From Aquimarina sp. RZ0 (GTDB lineage Bacteria > Bacteroidota > Bacteroidia > Flavobacteriales > Flavobacteriaceae), in contig NZ_VTZU01000074.1 of the NCBI RefSeq assembly GCF_008370685.1, positions 1 to 32,233 of the forward strand: a DNA stretch of 32,233 nt. Reading direction: 5' to 3'. Positions 1 to 8,974 of this stretch are shown one piece after another; within the stretch, counting starts at the first letter, position 1; each line of letters opens with the position of its first letter. A program made the position numbers and the translations under genes. Below the pieces are notes generated by a model. The model saw nothing but the letters and a program-made list of their open reading frames with translations. It was not told where the DNA came from and ran no database searches.

Positions 1-74
1 GTGAATCGTTAAGAAAAGGAAAATTAAAAAACCAATAATAATAAAATTTAACTATAATTGCAGTATCTCTCAAA

Positions 75-124
75 GTGGCACCATTTGACCGAAATAGGTG
101 GCACGGTCACTCCGAAATAGCCAC
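75..124. mobile_element. Remnant of an IS21-like element end
   Basis: Two imperfect 23-bp tandem units lie at 75-97 and 98-120. Both begin GTGGCAC and both end CCGAAATAG, and a partial third unit (CCAC) follows at 121-124. Tandem GTGGCA...GAAATAG units are, as I recall, the kind of multiple terminal repeat found at IS21-family ends in Bacteroidota; this assignment is inference. No istA or istB gene is in the window, so this is a stranded end or the edge of an element lying to the left. It abuts, and appears to cut, the family 3 repeat at 124-231. Confidence 0.45.
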
Positions 125-231
125 AAGGCAAAAAAATCAAGCATAGCTATAGCTACGGTTTATTTTTTAAACGAAGTAGAAAGGAAAAAGAAACGATGAA
201 TATGCGAAATTTTTAGTTATAAATCGTATTA
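124..231 (-). repeat. Family 3 repeat element, copy A (truncated)
   Basis: This 108-bp stretch is the reverse complement of 29599-29706 and also matches 32116-32221. By eye it is identical over the shared length. It contains the core GCATAGCTATAGCTACGG and the terminal motif TAATACGATTT (seen here as its complement near 221-231). The other half of the element, present in copy B, is missing because the IS21-like end begins at 124. Non-coding; probably a MITE-like element. Confidence 0.8.
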
Positions 232-547
232 GTATCGTTTTACTTTTTGTTGTTAGATCCTTGTAAAAATCAGGATTGTTTCGAGTTTTTTAGCTATCTA
301 AAAAATATTATCAATATTTATTCTGGACAAAAGCAAAATAATATCCGTTTTTAAAAAAATATTTATATTCTAACATAAATATCCTTAACTTCAAATAGGA
401 ATTGTTTCGTTATATCTCTTAAAAAATAATTAATAAATAAGGGTAACATTTTGTGATTAAATGACATTCAATTATACGAGAAATAATTTATCTGGATCTC
501 TATAAAACGGAAAACAGAATATCTCAAGGTAATAGATAAAATATAAC
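232..547. other. AT-rich gap before the DUF3857 genes
   Basis: This stretch lies between the family 3 repeat and the first gene. It is very AT-rich, with no ORF of note. It presumably carries the promoter of the DUF3857 pair, but I could not identify a convincing TTTG / TAnnTTTG pair. Confidence 0.5.
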
Positions 548-580
548 GTGAATACTTTTGTCAACTATTTTTATATTTCT

Positions 581-2488
581 ATGAAATTTTATGAGCTGCT
601 AACAAGTTTTATTTTTTTAAATTTTACTCACGCACAACAACATGATTACAACGAACTATACCCAAACGAAGAGGTTATTACACTCTCTCTAGAAAAACAT
701 ATACAGATTGACGAATCTCGGGGCAAACTATTTATTACAGAAAACGTACATAAACGAAACCTTTTTTTATCATCAAAGAGATTACAGCTTGCAGAGGAGA
801 ATGTTAGTTATAATACATTTAACCAAATAACAGAAATTCAGGCTAGAACAGAAAACATTGAAAATAATAAGGTGAAAAAATCTTTTGTAAAAAGATTTAA
901 AGAAAAAGATATACTGATTAGCGGTATCTTCTTTAATGATCAAAAAGAAAAAAACTTCTTCTTTCCTAACGTTAAAAAAAATTCAATTACCGATTTAAAA
1001 TATAGTAAGACCATAAAAGACCCACATTTTTTGCCTTCTTTTATGTCTACAAGTGATATTCCTATAGAAAAGGCTATAATATCTATAACATTTCCTAAGA
1101 ATGTAAAACTTACCTATAGAACCTTCCACTTAGACGCTATTCATTCTAAATTTGAGATTGAAGAAAATAAAAATCATATAACCTATACCTGGGTTCTTAA
1201 TAAAATACCTAAAATAAACAGACACTATGATTTCTCCGCTTTATATTATATACCACAAATCATAATCTATATTAACTCTTATAAACATAAAAATAAAACT
1301 ATATCAGTATTAAATGATGTATCAGATTTATATAAGTGGTACACCTCACTAATATCACAAATTAACACTACTGATCAACAAGAGTTAGAACTCATCACAA
1401 AATCTCTAATAGAAGGCACCACTTCTGAAACAGAAAAAATTCAATCGATTTATTATTTTGTGCAGGATAAAATAAATTACATTGCCTTTGAAGATGGACT
1501 TAATGGTTTCATACCCAGAGATGCTTCAAACGTTTTTAATAAAAAATATGGAGACTGTAAGGATATGGCCAATATTCTGAATGAAATGCTACAATACGCA
1601 GGAATAGATTCCCATCTAGCCTGGATCGGAACTAGAAAAAAACCATATAAGTATAACGAAGTTCCTACTCCAGTTACGGATAATCATATGATAACTGCAG
1701 TTTTTCAGAAAAACAGTGACACCATATTCTTAGATCCAACAGCAAAATATCTTCCTTATGGTTATCCCTCTCCTTTTACTCAGGGTAAAGAGGCCCTTAT
1801 CGGCATATCAGCAGATACATTTAAAATACATAAAGTTCCAGAAATTGATGCCATAAACAACAATATCTCTATTATCTCATCCATAAAATTAGAGAATGAA
1901 TTATTAACAGGCAGACATATTGCAAAAATCTGTGGGCATGACAAACTGGATTTTATGCATAAAATTGAAAATAAAGAGGAAGAAGATCTCGATTTTTTAT
2001 ACTGGAACTTAAAGTTCGGTACTAAAAAAACTTCATTCAATAATATAGAATATAAAAACTTAGAACGCCAAAAGGATACACTCCAAATAAGCTTTGATTC
2101 TGAAACAAGAAATTATGTTAAAAAAATCAATGGTAAATTATATATAAAACCAATCATGGATAATTTTTTAGTAGGGGAATTAGTAAAAGATGAGAGTAAA
2201 AATTATGACAAAAAAATCGATCACAAATTCACAAGAATATTTCATACAACCATAGAAATACCAGAAGGTCAAATTATTGAATTCATACCAGAAAACAGTA
2301 GTTTTAGAAATGAAAACTATGAATTTACCACTACCTATGAAAATAGAATAAACACTATAGTGATAACCAAAAAAATTACTGTAAATACTCTTAAGATCGA
2401 TATTAATGAAATTGAATCGTGGAATAATTTTATTAAAGCATTATTGAAATCTAACAAGAAAACCATTATCATCAATCCAAAAAACTAA
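581..2488 (+). CDS. Exported DUF3857/transglutaminase-like protein, catalytic triad present
   Basis: The reading frame is open from a GTG at 548, but an ATG at 581 gives a clean signal peptide (MKFYELL...THAQ), so I start there. Following the signal is a DUF3857-type beta-rich region. After it comes a transglutaminase-like core with GDCKD (Cys about residue 326), DNHM (His about 369) and FLDPT (Asp about 385), the Cys-His-Asp triad of the superfamily. A C-terminal beta-rich part follows. Such proteins are common and paired in Flavobacteria; they are exported, and their substrate is unknown. It is probably co-transcribed with the next gene, 7 bp downstream. A protease or cross-linking role on envelope proteins is family-level inference. 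Confidence 0.85.
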   Translation: MKFYELLTSFIFLNFTHAQQHDYNELYPNEEVITLSLEKHIQIDESRGKLFITENVHKRNLFLSSKRLQLAEENVSYNTFNQITEIQARTENIENNKVKKSFVKRFKEKDILISGIFFNDQKEKNFFFPNVKKNSITDLKYSKTIKDPHFLPSFMSTSDIPIEKAIISITFPKNVKLTYRTFHLDAIHSKFEIEENKNHITYTWVLNKIPKINRHYDFSALYYIPQIIIYINSYKHKNKTISVLNDVSDLYKWYTSLISQINTTDQQELELITKSLIEGTTSETEKIQSIYYFVQDKINYIAFEDGLNGFIPRDASNVFNKKYGDCKDMANILNEMLQYAGIDSHLAWIGTRKKPYKYNEVPTPVTDNHMITAVFQKNSDTIFLDPTAKYLPYGYPSPFTQGKEALIGISADTFKIHKVPEIDAINNNISIISSIKLENELLTGRHIAKICGHDKLDFMHKIENKEEEDLDFLYWNLKFGTKKTSFNNIEYKNLERQKDTLQISFDSETRNYVKKINGKLYIKPIMDNFLVGELVKDESKNYDKKIDHKFTRIFHTTIEIPEGQIIEFIPENSSFRNENYEFTTTYENRINTIVITKKITVNTLKIDINEIESWNNFIKALLKSNKKTIIINPKN

Positions 2489-2495
2489 CTTATTT

Positions 2496-4415
2496 ATGAC
2501 TAATTATATTAAATTAATAATTGTTTCCTTATTTTTTAATTATAGTAGCTTTGCACAACTCTACAAAAGTCATGATTGGGAGAAAACTCCGACCATTTTT
2601 GAAATTAGTGAAGAAGATAAAAAATTAGCTTCTGTTGCTATAAAAGAAAAAACCTTAATCCAGTATTATAGAGCTGGACTTGGCAAATCTTACAAGCTTT
2701 ATGAAACAAAACATAGTATTATCCAAGTAAACTCAGAGAAAGGAGTTAAGCGCCACAATAGAGTATATATCCCAACAAGAAATGTTCTGAAAGTAATTGA
2801 CATCAAAGCGAGGGTAATTGCAGAAGATGGTTCGATTAAGTTACTCAATAAAAAAAATATAAAGGAGCTGAAAAATGTAAAGAATTATGGAAATTTTAAA
2901 ATATTTGCTTTAGAAGGTGTCACCAAAAATTCCCAATTAGAATTTATCTACACTTTAGAAAAAAGAATTTCCGGAGTGGGTACAATTGTGGTTCAAAAAG
3001 AGTACAAGGTAAAAGAATCTGAAGTAATTATCCGAAACCCAAGCTCTTTAGAATTAGAAATTAAATCATATAATAATTTCCCTGAATTTGAAGAACAGAA
3101 AACAGAAGAAAACAAATATGAATCCACTGCTATCGCCACAGAGATCAAAGCAATGACCAAAGAAAGATCAGCTACTCCAAATGCCAACAAAATGAAGGTC
3201 GCATATATGGTAAAAAGCCAATATAATATCGATATGTGGGAAGATCTGGAAGATAATATTCTGAATAAATTTACTAAAATCAACCCGCGAAAAGTTAAAA
3301 AAATAATTTCAGATTTTGAAAACTATAAAACAAAAAATGAGAATACGGAAATTATTAATACGATCTGTAATTATGTAAACAGTACCTTTAATATTGTTAG
3401 AAACAATGATCCCATTTATGATCAAATAAGTACAATTATATACAAAAAACAAGCTTCAAATCAAGGGATTATAAAAGTATATACATCCTTACTAAACCAC
3501 TATAAAATCCTATATCAAATTGTATTAACCAGCAACAGATACAATCACAAATTTGACCAATATTTTTATTCTAACTTCAATCTTCAGCAAACATTGATTT
3601 ATTTTCCTGAAATTGGAAAATACATCCAACCGGATAATGTGAATACACAATTAGATTATGCACCTCATCAATATATTTCTAATAAAGGTTTTTTTATTTC
3701 TCTAGACAAATTCTCAGAATTTAAAACAATAAAAGTCCCTGAATCAGATCACACTGTAACGGATAGAAAAATTGTGGTTAGTATTGATGATCAAAATACA
3801 GCAATTGTAAAAACAAGCCAAAAATTAACAGGTTACAAAGCTCATAACCAAAGAGAGGCTTATAAATATTTTCTAAAAAAAGACCTAAATGAATTTAAAA
3901 ATATTTTCGCTATCTCTGGTTTTGAAGATGCAGAAATAATTACTTTCAATATCAAAAATGAGGATTTTGATCATGTTACAAAAAACACTCCTTTTATGAT
4001 GGACTGGTCTTATACTGCAGAAAGTTTAACAGAAGAAGTGGGCAATGATTTATTACTAAACATTGGCAAGGTAATTGGAACACAAAATGAATTCTATCAA
4101 GAAGTAGCCCGAGTAAATCCTGTAGAAATAGAATACCCTAATAAATACAATTATATATTTGAAATTCTGATTCCAAAAGGCTTTGAGCCTGAAGGTTTAG
4201 AGAGTCTCAATATTGATAAAAAATTAGTCATTGATGGTAAAGAAATCTGTCTGTTTAAATCAAATTTTGAGATTATTGAAAATAAAATTATCATCCGAGC
4301 TCAAGAAGATTATAATAAGCTAAAAATAGCTATCGAATACTATGAAGATTATAAAGATGTGGTAAATTCTGCATTTGATTTTAGCAAAAAGAGTATTCTT
4401 TTTCAAAAAATATAA
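2496..4415 (+). CDS. Exported DUF3857 protein with degenerate transglutaminase domain
   Basis: The protein has 639 residues, with a signal peptide ending FAQ at about residue 21 and a DUF3857-type region at about residues 45-200. A transglutaminase-like helical segment follows at about 280-390. Where the upstream paralogue has GDCKD, this protein has QASNQGI: the catalytic Cys is absent, although the downstream strand ending YIQPD still keeps the Asp-like position. It therefore looks like a non-catalytic partner or binding protein. It starts 7 bp after its neighbour on the same strand, so the two form an operon with an active and an inactive member. No obvious terminator follows immediately. 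Confidence 0.8.
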   Translation: MTNYIKLIIVSLFFNYSSFAQLYKSHDWEKTPTIFEISEEDKKLASVAIKEKTLIQYYRAGLGKSYKLYETKHSIIQVNSEKGVKRHNRVYIPTRNVLKVIDIKARVIAEDGSIKLLNKKNIKELKNVKNYGNFKIFALEGVTKNSQLEFIYTLEKRISGVGTIVVQKEYKVKESEVIIRNPSSLELEIKSYNNFPEFEEQKTEENKYESTAIATEIKAMTKERSATPNANKMKVAYMVKSQYNIDMWEDLEDNILNKFTKINPRKVKKIISDFENYKTKNENTEIINTICNYVNSTFNIVRNNDPIYDQISTIIYKKQASNQGIIKVYTSLLNHYKILYQIVLTSNRYNHKFDQYFYSNFNLQQTLIYFPEIGKYIQPDNVNTQLDYAPHQYISNKGFFISLDKFSEFKTIKVPESDHTVTDRKIVVSIDDQNTAIVKTSQKLTGYKAHNQREAYKYFLKKDLNEFKNIFAISGFEDAEIITFNIKNEDFDHVTKNTPFMMDWSYTAESLTEEVGNDLLLNIGKVIGTQNEFYQEVARVNPVEIEYPNKYNYIFEILIPKGFEPEGLESLNIDKKLVIDGKEICLFKSNFEIIENKIIIRAQEDYNKLKIAIEYYEDYKDVVNSAFDFSKKSILFQKI

Positions 4416-5003
4416 AAAAGCAGAGTCATAAAAAGTATATAGCTACCTAAATTCATCAATAGATGGTATAACTGTCACAATACGTATAAATTGACATTCT
4501 ATAGATCTTGACTTACCATCTAACCTTTGAAAGAGAACACTCTTAAAAATCTTTTCCATTCATCTATTGAATTTAGGATAGGATACTTTTTGCATTTAGG
4601 AGATTTTAGAAAAGGGTATATTTCCAAATATTTCTCTATTATATCGTCGATTTCTATTAGGTTTTCCTATTGAATCAGATTTTCTTTTCACCCCTATTTT
4701 AACTGCCATAATTTTGGTTTTAAAGATCAGCATTCAGAAAACCCTAAAGACTACACATCAATTTACAGGGACATGTAAAGTTTACTTAGTCGATCCTTAA
4801 AAAAGGGGGTTACAAAGATCGACTAAGTATTCTTTTATAATACGTATTATATTATTCTTCCGTTTTAGCTATACCATTTTTACAATTTCACAAAACAGTT
4901 TTATAAACTACATGTAGATTACATCTAATTTATCATATTCTTTATGTGTTCCGAAAAGTTGTATCTCTCTATATACAACAATAGTACAAGCAACGACTCT
5001 TCT
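4416..5003. other. 588-bp intergenic region with two inverted-repeat systems
   Basis: This gap separates the plus-strand DUF3857 pair from the 3' end of the minus-strand GH16 gene, so it is convergent. It contains a spaced inverted repeat (4446-4466 with 4561-4577), a smaller one (TAGATGGTA near 4459 with TACCATCTA near 4514), and the 13-bp stem at 4783-4829, listed separately. Only tiny unsupported ORFs are present. Confidence 0.5.
4783..4829. terminator. 13-bp perfect inverted repeat, possible bidirectional terminator
   Basis: TACTTAGTCGATC at 4783-4795 pairs perfectly with GATCGACTAAGTA at 4817-4829 across a 21-nt loop. A T-rich run (TTCTTTT) follows on the plus strand. It lies in a convergent gap, 368 bp after the DUF3857 pair and 174 bp after the GH16 stop. 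A terminator is plausible, but the large loop and the distance leave room for another role such as a protein binding site. Confidence 0.45.
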
Positions 5004-6179
5004 TTACTGGTCTTCTAGTTTCCAGGTTCTTATCCAGTCATATTTGGTTGTTAAATCATCAAAAGAGCCTGTCTCAAAGATAGTAGCGTCATCGATAGGA
5101 TTCCAATCATACGTTTCTATTGCCATGGTTATATGACCTTCTAAATCAAATTCTGCCGGAGGATTAATAATAGAATGCGTTAATTCCCCATCCAGATAAA
5201 ACAAAATTTCTGTTGGAGATTTCCACCAACAACCATATACAAAATATCTTTCATTATTTTTTTCTGATAAAACTGTTTTTGCTGGTTTTTGTCTAGACTT
5301 ATCAAACTCTGTATCACAATCTCTATTATGCCTCCAAGTATTTGATGCATATATATTTGCAAAGTCTTCTGCCCAGGCCGCTGTCCCACTATGCACACGC
5401 CCTACACATTCTTGTATATCTAATTCAAGTTTTCTAACAGGACCCGTATTACAATTTTGCTTAAATGACAACCAAAAAGTAGAAGACATAACGGTTTTAT
5501 TTGCTTTCATTTTACATTCATAAAACTGTCCGGGACCTGCAAGTGCCTTTGAGCGTACAATAGCTCCACCATGAGTCCAGGAGATATTATTTACAATCTT
5601 GGGCGTATCAAATTTTTCTGTGGTTACATTCAGATTACCATCGCTAACAGTGACATTGTCAGACTCAAATAATCCAGGAGGTCTTCCCAACCAATTAAAT
5701 CCATCAGTTGCAGTATCTCTATGCCATTTAGAATCATCAAAAGTAGTTCCATCAAACTCATCAGACAGGTTTTCTACTTTAGTCCATTTTTTGTCTGATG
5801 GTGTAGGATCATCTCCAATAAAATAGGGCGTATTTCCAGAAGGTGTATCTCTTGTCACAATAACATTAAAACTACAAGATGTCGTATTACCGGCAGTATC
5901 TTGAGCACGGAATGTATTAACAGTCGTCCCTACAGGGAACGTCTCTCCTGATGCCAAGCCCTCAACCATTGTAGTTACCACACTAATATTATCAGTGCCT
6001 ACAGGAGTATCATATGTCACTATAGCGCCACTCGAAATCGCATCTATATTAATAGTAATATCATCTTGACAGGCTATAACAGGGTTTTCATTGTCTTCAA
6101 TATCTCCATCATTGCTGCTGCAAGCAGCTAATGATACGATTAAAGACATGAATAATAAATAATTACATTTCTTTTTCAT
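5004..6179 (-). CDS. GH16 lipoprotein with HYR domain, probable agarase/porphyranase-type endo-galactanase
   Basis: The protein has 391 residues. A lipoprotein signal has its lipobox Cys at residue 20 (SLAAC). A HYR domain lies at about 33-110, with the hallmark GTTVNTFRAQDTAGN, and a GH16 catalytic domain at about 130-391. The GH16 motif ExDxxE is seen as ELDIQE, giving nucleophile E252, D254 and acid/base E257. WLGRPPGLF and MSSTFWL resemble the agarase/porphyranase branch, so the likely substrate is a red-algal galactan; this specificity is inference. The protein would be tethered at the outer membrane. It lies downstream of a broken paralogue in the same orientation. An upstream TATATTTG box suggests its own promoter. 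Confidence 0.88.
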   Translation of the reverse strand: MKKKCNYLLFMSLIVSLAACSSNDGDIEDNENPVIACQDDITINIDAISSGAIVTYDTPVGTDNISVVTTMVEGLASGETFPVGTTVNTFRAQDTAGNTTSCSFNVIVTRDTPSGNTPYFIGDDPTPSDKKWTKVENLSDEFDGTTFDDSKWHRDTATDGFNWLGRPPGLFESDNVTVSDGNLNVTTEKFDTPKIVNNISWTHGGAIVRSKALAGPGQFYECKMKANKTVMSSTFWLSFKQNCNTGPVRKLELDIQECVGRVHSGTAAWAEDFANIYASNTWRHNRDCDTEFDKSRQKPAKTVLSEKNNERYFVYGCWWKSPTEILFYLDGELTHSIINPPAEFDLEGHITMAIETYDWNPIDDATIFETGSFDDLTTKYDWIRTWKLEDQ

Positions 6180-6203
6180 TTTTACATATATTTTTTAGGG
6201 TTG

Positions 6204-6237
6204 CAAATATATTTATTAATCATAGATTATAGCAATA
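6204..6237 (-). promoter_or_regulatory. Bacteroidota-type promoter of the GH16 gene
   Basis: On the minus strand a perfect -7 box, TATATTTG (complement of 6204-6211), sits 25 bp before the ATG at 6179. A -33-like TATTG (6233-6237) lies 21 bp further upstream. The Bacteroidota consensus is TTTG then TAnnTTTG. The paralogue at 7608/7626 has TACATTTG at the equivalent distance. Confidence 0.5.
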
Positions 6238-6435
6238 TATCGTTCTATGAAGTATCACAAAGGCATTTCTTACGCAGAATTTAACACGAACTCATATTGA
6301 GCAGCACTTTTCTATCAAAAGTTTAACTTTTGCAATATAATTATAATTAAAATAGATTTCTTTTTTTCAACATCGTGATACCTGTGGACAAAAAAATCAA
6401 GAGATTTAGAAAGCTACGTTTTTTAAATACATCTT

Positions 6436-7626
6436 TTACAAATCTTCTAACTTCCAGGTTCTTATCCATTCATATTGTGTTGAGCGTTCTTCTTTTGTAA
6501 GTCCTTCCATGTCATTACCATCTTCCCGTGGTGGATTCCAGTCATAAGTTTCTACAGCTAGATTATAATACATCGGAATATCAAAGGTAGTCGTAGGGTC
6601 ATCAATTTTATAGGCTAACTCCCCATTAAAATAAAACCATAATTCTGTTTCTGACTTCCACCAAAAACCATAAACAAAAAAATCATTCCAATTTTTTTCA
6701 GTTTCTATAGCATTTTGGCGTCTTGTTGCGGTATCATTCTGACAACTTGTTCTATGAATCGCATTAGAATGAAAAATTTGATCCCATTTATTATTCACAG
6801 CCCAATCGGCAGCTGTAGGGGTTAATTCTCCTACACATTCCTGAATGTCTAATTCTAATCTTTTGGGGCAGGCATTTTCTTCTGTCATCATCCAAAAGGT
6901 AGAAGACATAAATGTTTTATTTGCCTTCATAGCGCATTCGTAATACCAACCTACTTTGCATTGTGATTTAGATCTTACAATTCCTCCAGTATAATCAAAA
7001 CTCTTACCATTATTTATTATTGTAGAAGGTAATTTGGCCGCTTCTATTTTAAGCTTACCATCACTTACAGTAATAGATTCTTCTATAAACAATCCTGGAG
7101 GTCTGCCTTCCCAATACCAACCAGATTCAGGAATTTTGGCTTTGGTATGCCATTTAGTTTGATCAATACCATCTGCCTGTTAAAACTCATCAGAGAGATT
7201 TTCTACTTTAGTCCATTTTTTGTCTGACGGTGTAGGAGCTTCTTCTATAAAATAAGGAGCGTCTGTAGCCGGTGCATCTCTGGTTACAATCACATCAAAA
7301 CTACAGAATGCCGTATTACCTGCTGCATCTCTGGCACGGAATGTGTTTGTGGTTGTTCCTAAAGGAAATATTTCTCCAGATGCTAATCCTTCAATAAGTA
7401 CTGTCTCTACGCCAATATTATCTGTACCTACAGGAGTTTCATAGGTTATTATTGTGTCACTTTCTATTGCGCTTACACTAATTGTAATATCATCAGGGCA
7501 AGCTATAACAGGATCTTCATTGTCTTCTATACTTTCATCATTGTTGCTACAAGCAGTTAATGATAAAACAAGAGATAAAGACAATAAATAATTACATTTC
7601 TTTTTCAAAACACTTTGTATCTTCAT
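6436..7626 (-). pseudogene. Broken tandem paralogue: GH16 lipoprotein with HYR domain
   Basis: This is the same architecture as the downstream gene: lipoprotein signal (SLTAC), HYR domain, linker, then GH16 with ELDIQE. An in-frame TAA at 7180-7182 cuts it right after NLSDEF. Beyond the stop the same frame continues as QADGIDQTKWH, through GRPPGLF, to the normal C-terminus, so no frameshift is needed. The homologous start is a TTG at 7608 (LKKKCNYLL against MKKKCNYLL in the sister gene). An ATG 18 bp upstream at 7626 could substitute, but it lies almost at the predicted transcription start. The N-terminal half (to 7180) could still be made as a secreted HYR lipoprotein without an enzyme. An internal restart near 7092 would lack a signal. 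Confidence 0.85.
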
Positions 7627-7634
7627 TAATACCG

Positions 7635-7642
7635 CAAATGTA
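7635..7642 (-). promoter_or_regulatory. -7 box of the broken GH16 paralogue
   Basis: TACATTTG (complement of 7635-7642) matches the Bacteroidota -7 consensus TAnnTTTG. It is 27 bp before the TTG at 7608, comparable with 25 bp in the intact paralogue. This supports the TTG position as the ancestral start codon. Confidence 0.45.
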
Positions 7643-7840
7643 TTACGTAATAACCACATAAAGTACTATATATGTTCAGATGACTATCACAAATGTATTT
7701 TCAACTTAAAATCTAAAATATATGATCTTAATATTTGCAAAACTAATTCTTTGGAAGCAATTCTATGTACAGAAAACACATTCTTATAAAGGCTTACAAC
7801 ATTACTTTATCACCTATTTTTTTTAGTAAAGTTATATAAT

Positions 7841-7868
7841 AAAAAAGAGGCTGGATGACTCAGCCTCT
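7841..7868 (-). terminator. Rho-independent terminator of the S8 protease gene
   Basis: AGAGGCTG at 7846-7853 and CAGCCTCT at 7861-7868 form a perfect 8-bp stem with a 7-nt loop. Read on the minus strand it is followed by a run of U (complement of the A tract 7841-7846). It lies 24 bp past the stop codon of the S8 gene. This is the clearest intrinsic terminator in the window. Confidence 0.85.
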
Positions 7869-7891
7869 CTAACTAATTTAATATTATATAA

Positions 7892-8974
7892 TTAATTTAG
7901 GGTAGCTATAGGAGCAGTTTGCCCTCTTTTACTTACAGATCCATCTGTTCCTGTACTGTTACCTCTTATCAATAATATACCTGCGACATGTGGTGATGCC
8001 ATTGAAGTACCAGAGATATTGTTAAATCCACCGTTTAACCAAGTAGACCATACTGCAGTACCAGGAGCCCAACGATCTACACTTGCTCCATAATTTGAAG
8101 TACGTGCGGGAGCATCTACATTAGTCATATTACCAACACACCAAGAATTACCTGTTCGTAATCTTTGTGGCGAATAAAACTGAGTATTATCATTACTATT
8201 ACCTGCCGCCATAGCTCCATAAGCTCTTGTTTCTAAATTTCTAAATGTCTCATCAATAGCTCGAGAAGTAAATCGGTTAAGAAATCCTACACTATAGTTC
8301 CAAGTATCCCCAGAATTTGCATTATTAGCAACATAGTCTATTCCTGCAAGAATACTTGCATCATCACCAGTCCCTTGTGCATCTAATACTCTGACAGAAA
8401 CTACAGTTGCTCCATAAGCTACACCAATCACCCCGGAACCATTATTTTTTGCAGCAACAGTCCCTGCTACGTGAGTTCCATGTCCATTTTGATCCTGCCA
8501 AGATCCTCCTACAAAACTTCTACTTCGATTAACATCAATATTTAAATCACTATGTGGTGCAATCCCAGAGTCCACTATCCAGCATGTTCTTCCTGCGCCA
8601 TTAGCTCTACCTACTCTATTTACCCCCCAAGGTAAAAACTCTCCATTAGGAAGCCGTGAATCCTCCGTTACTGCTTTATTTTGTACAGTTGCAGGAAGCG
8701 TACTCACAGGATTCCCCATATCTATATCCAAATTTTGAATATAATTTGGTTCTATATAAGCAACTTCGGGATCGCTCTTAAGAGTTTCTGCTTGTTTAAA
8801 TGATAAATTTTTAACAGCAAATCCCTGAATAGCACTACTATAAGTTTGCTTTATATTATCTTCTGCTATTGCATATTTTGATAAAGTTCGTCGGGATTTA
8901 GCCTTCATATTAGCGCTTTTACCTGATAAAGATTTATCTTCTTTATAAACTATAATATATTCTCCAGGAACCAC
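7892..8974 (-). CDS. Subtilisin-like serine protease (peptidase S8) with I9 propeptide
   Basis: The main reading frame begins with a GTG at 8974. An inhibitor I9-like propeptide (GEYIIVY to VAYIEPNY, residues 4-78) precedes a subtilisin domain. The catalytic residues are D135 in IVDSG, H165 in GHGTHVAG and S324 in SGTSMASPHVAG, with oxyanion Asn N259 in AAGNSND. The family is secreted and usually self-processing. The frame stays open upstream of the GTG as a Cys followed by EKDTNEIE, typical of a mature Bacteroidota lipoprotein, but the signal peptide itself is in another frame (see 8975-9096). As it stands the protein would lack an export signal. Either the gene is freshly inactivated, or one base is missing in the sequence. 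Confidence 0.85.
   Translation of the reverse strand: MVPGEYIIVYKEDKSLSGKSANMKAKSRRTLSKYAIAEDNIKQTYSSAIQGFAVKNLSFKQAETLKSDPEVAYIEPNYIQNLDIDMGNPVSTLPATVQNKAVTEDSRLPNGEFLPWGVNRVGRANGAGRTCWIVDSGIAPHSDLNIDVNRSRSFVGGSWQDQNGHGTHVAGTVAAKNNGSGVIGVAYGATVVSVRVLDAQGTGDDASILAGIDYVANNANSGDTWNYSVGFLNRFTSRAIDETFRNLETRAYGAMAAGNSNDNTQFYSPQRLRTGNSWCVGNMTNVDAPARTSNYGASVDRWAPGTAVWSTWLNGGFNNISGTSMASPHVAGILLIRGNSTGTDGSVSKRGQTAPIATLN

Noticed and set aside
4596..4709. 37-codon minus-strand ORF beginning MAVKIGVKRK
   Set aside because: No recognised family, very short, and in a gap full of inverted repeats.
6388..6426. Possible degenerate family 3 fragment between the GH16 genes
   Set aside because: It shares AAAAAAATCAAG and GCTACG with family 3, but the match is short and in low-complexity sequence.
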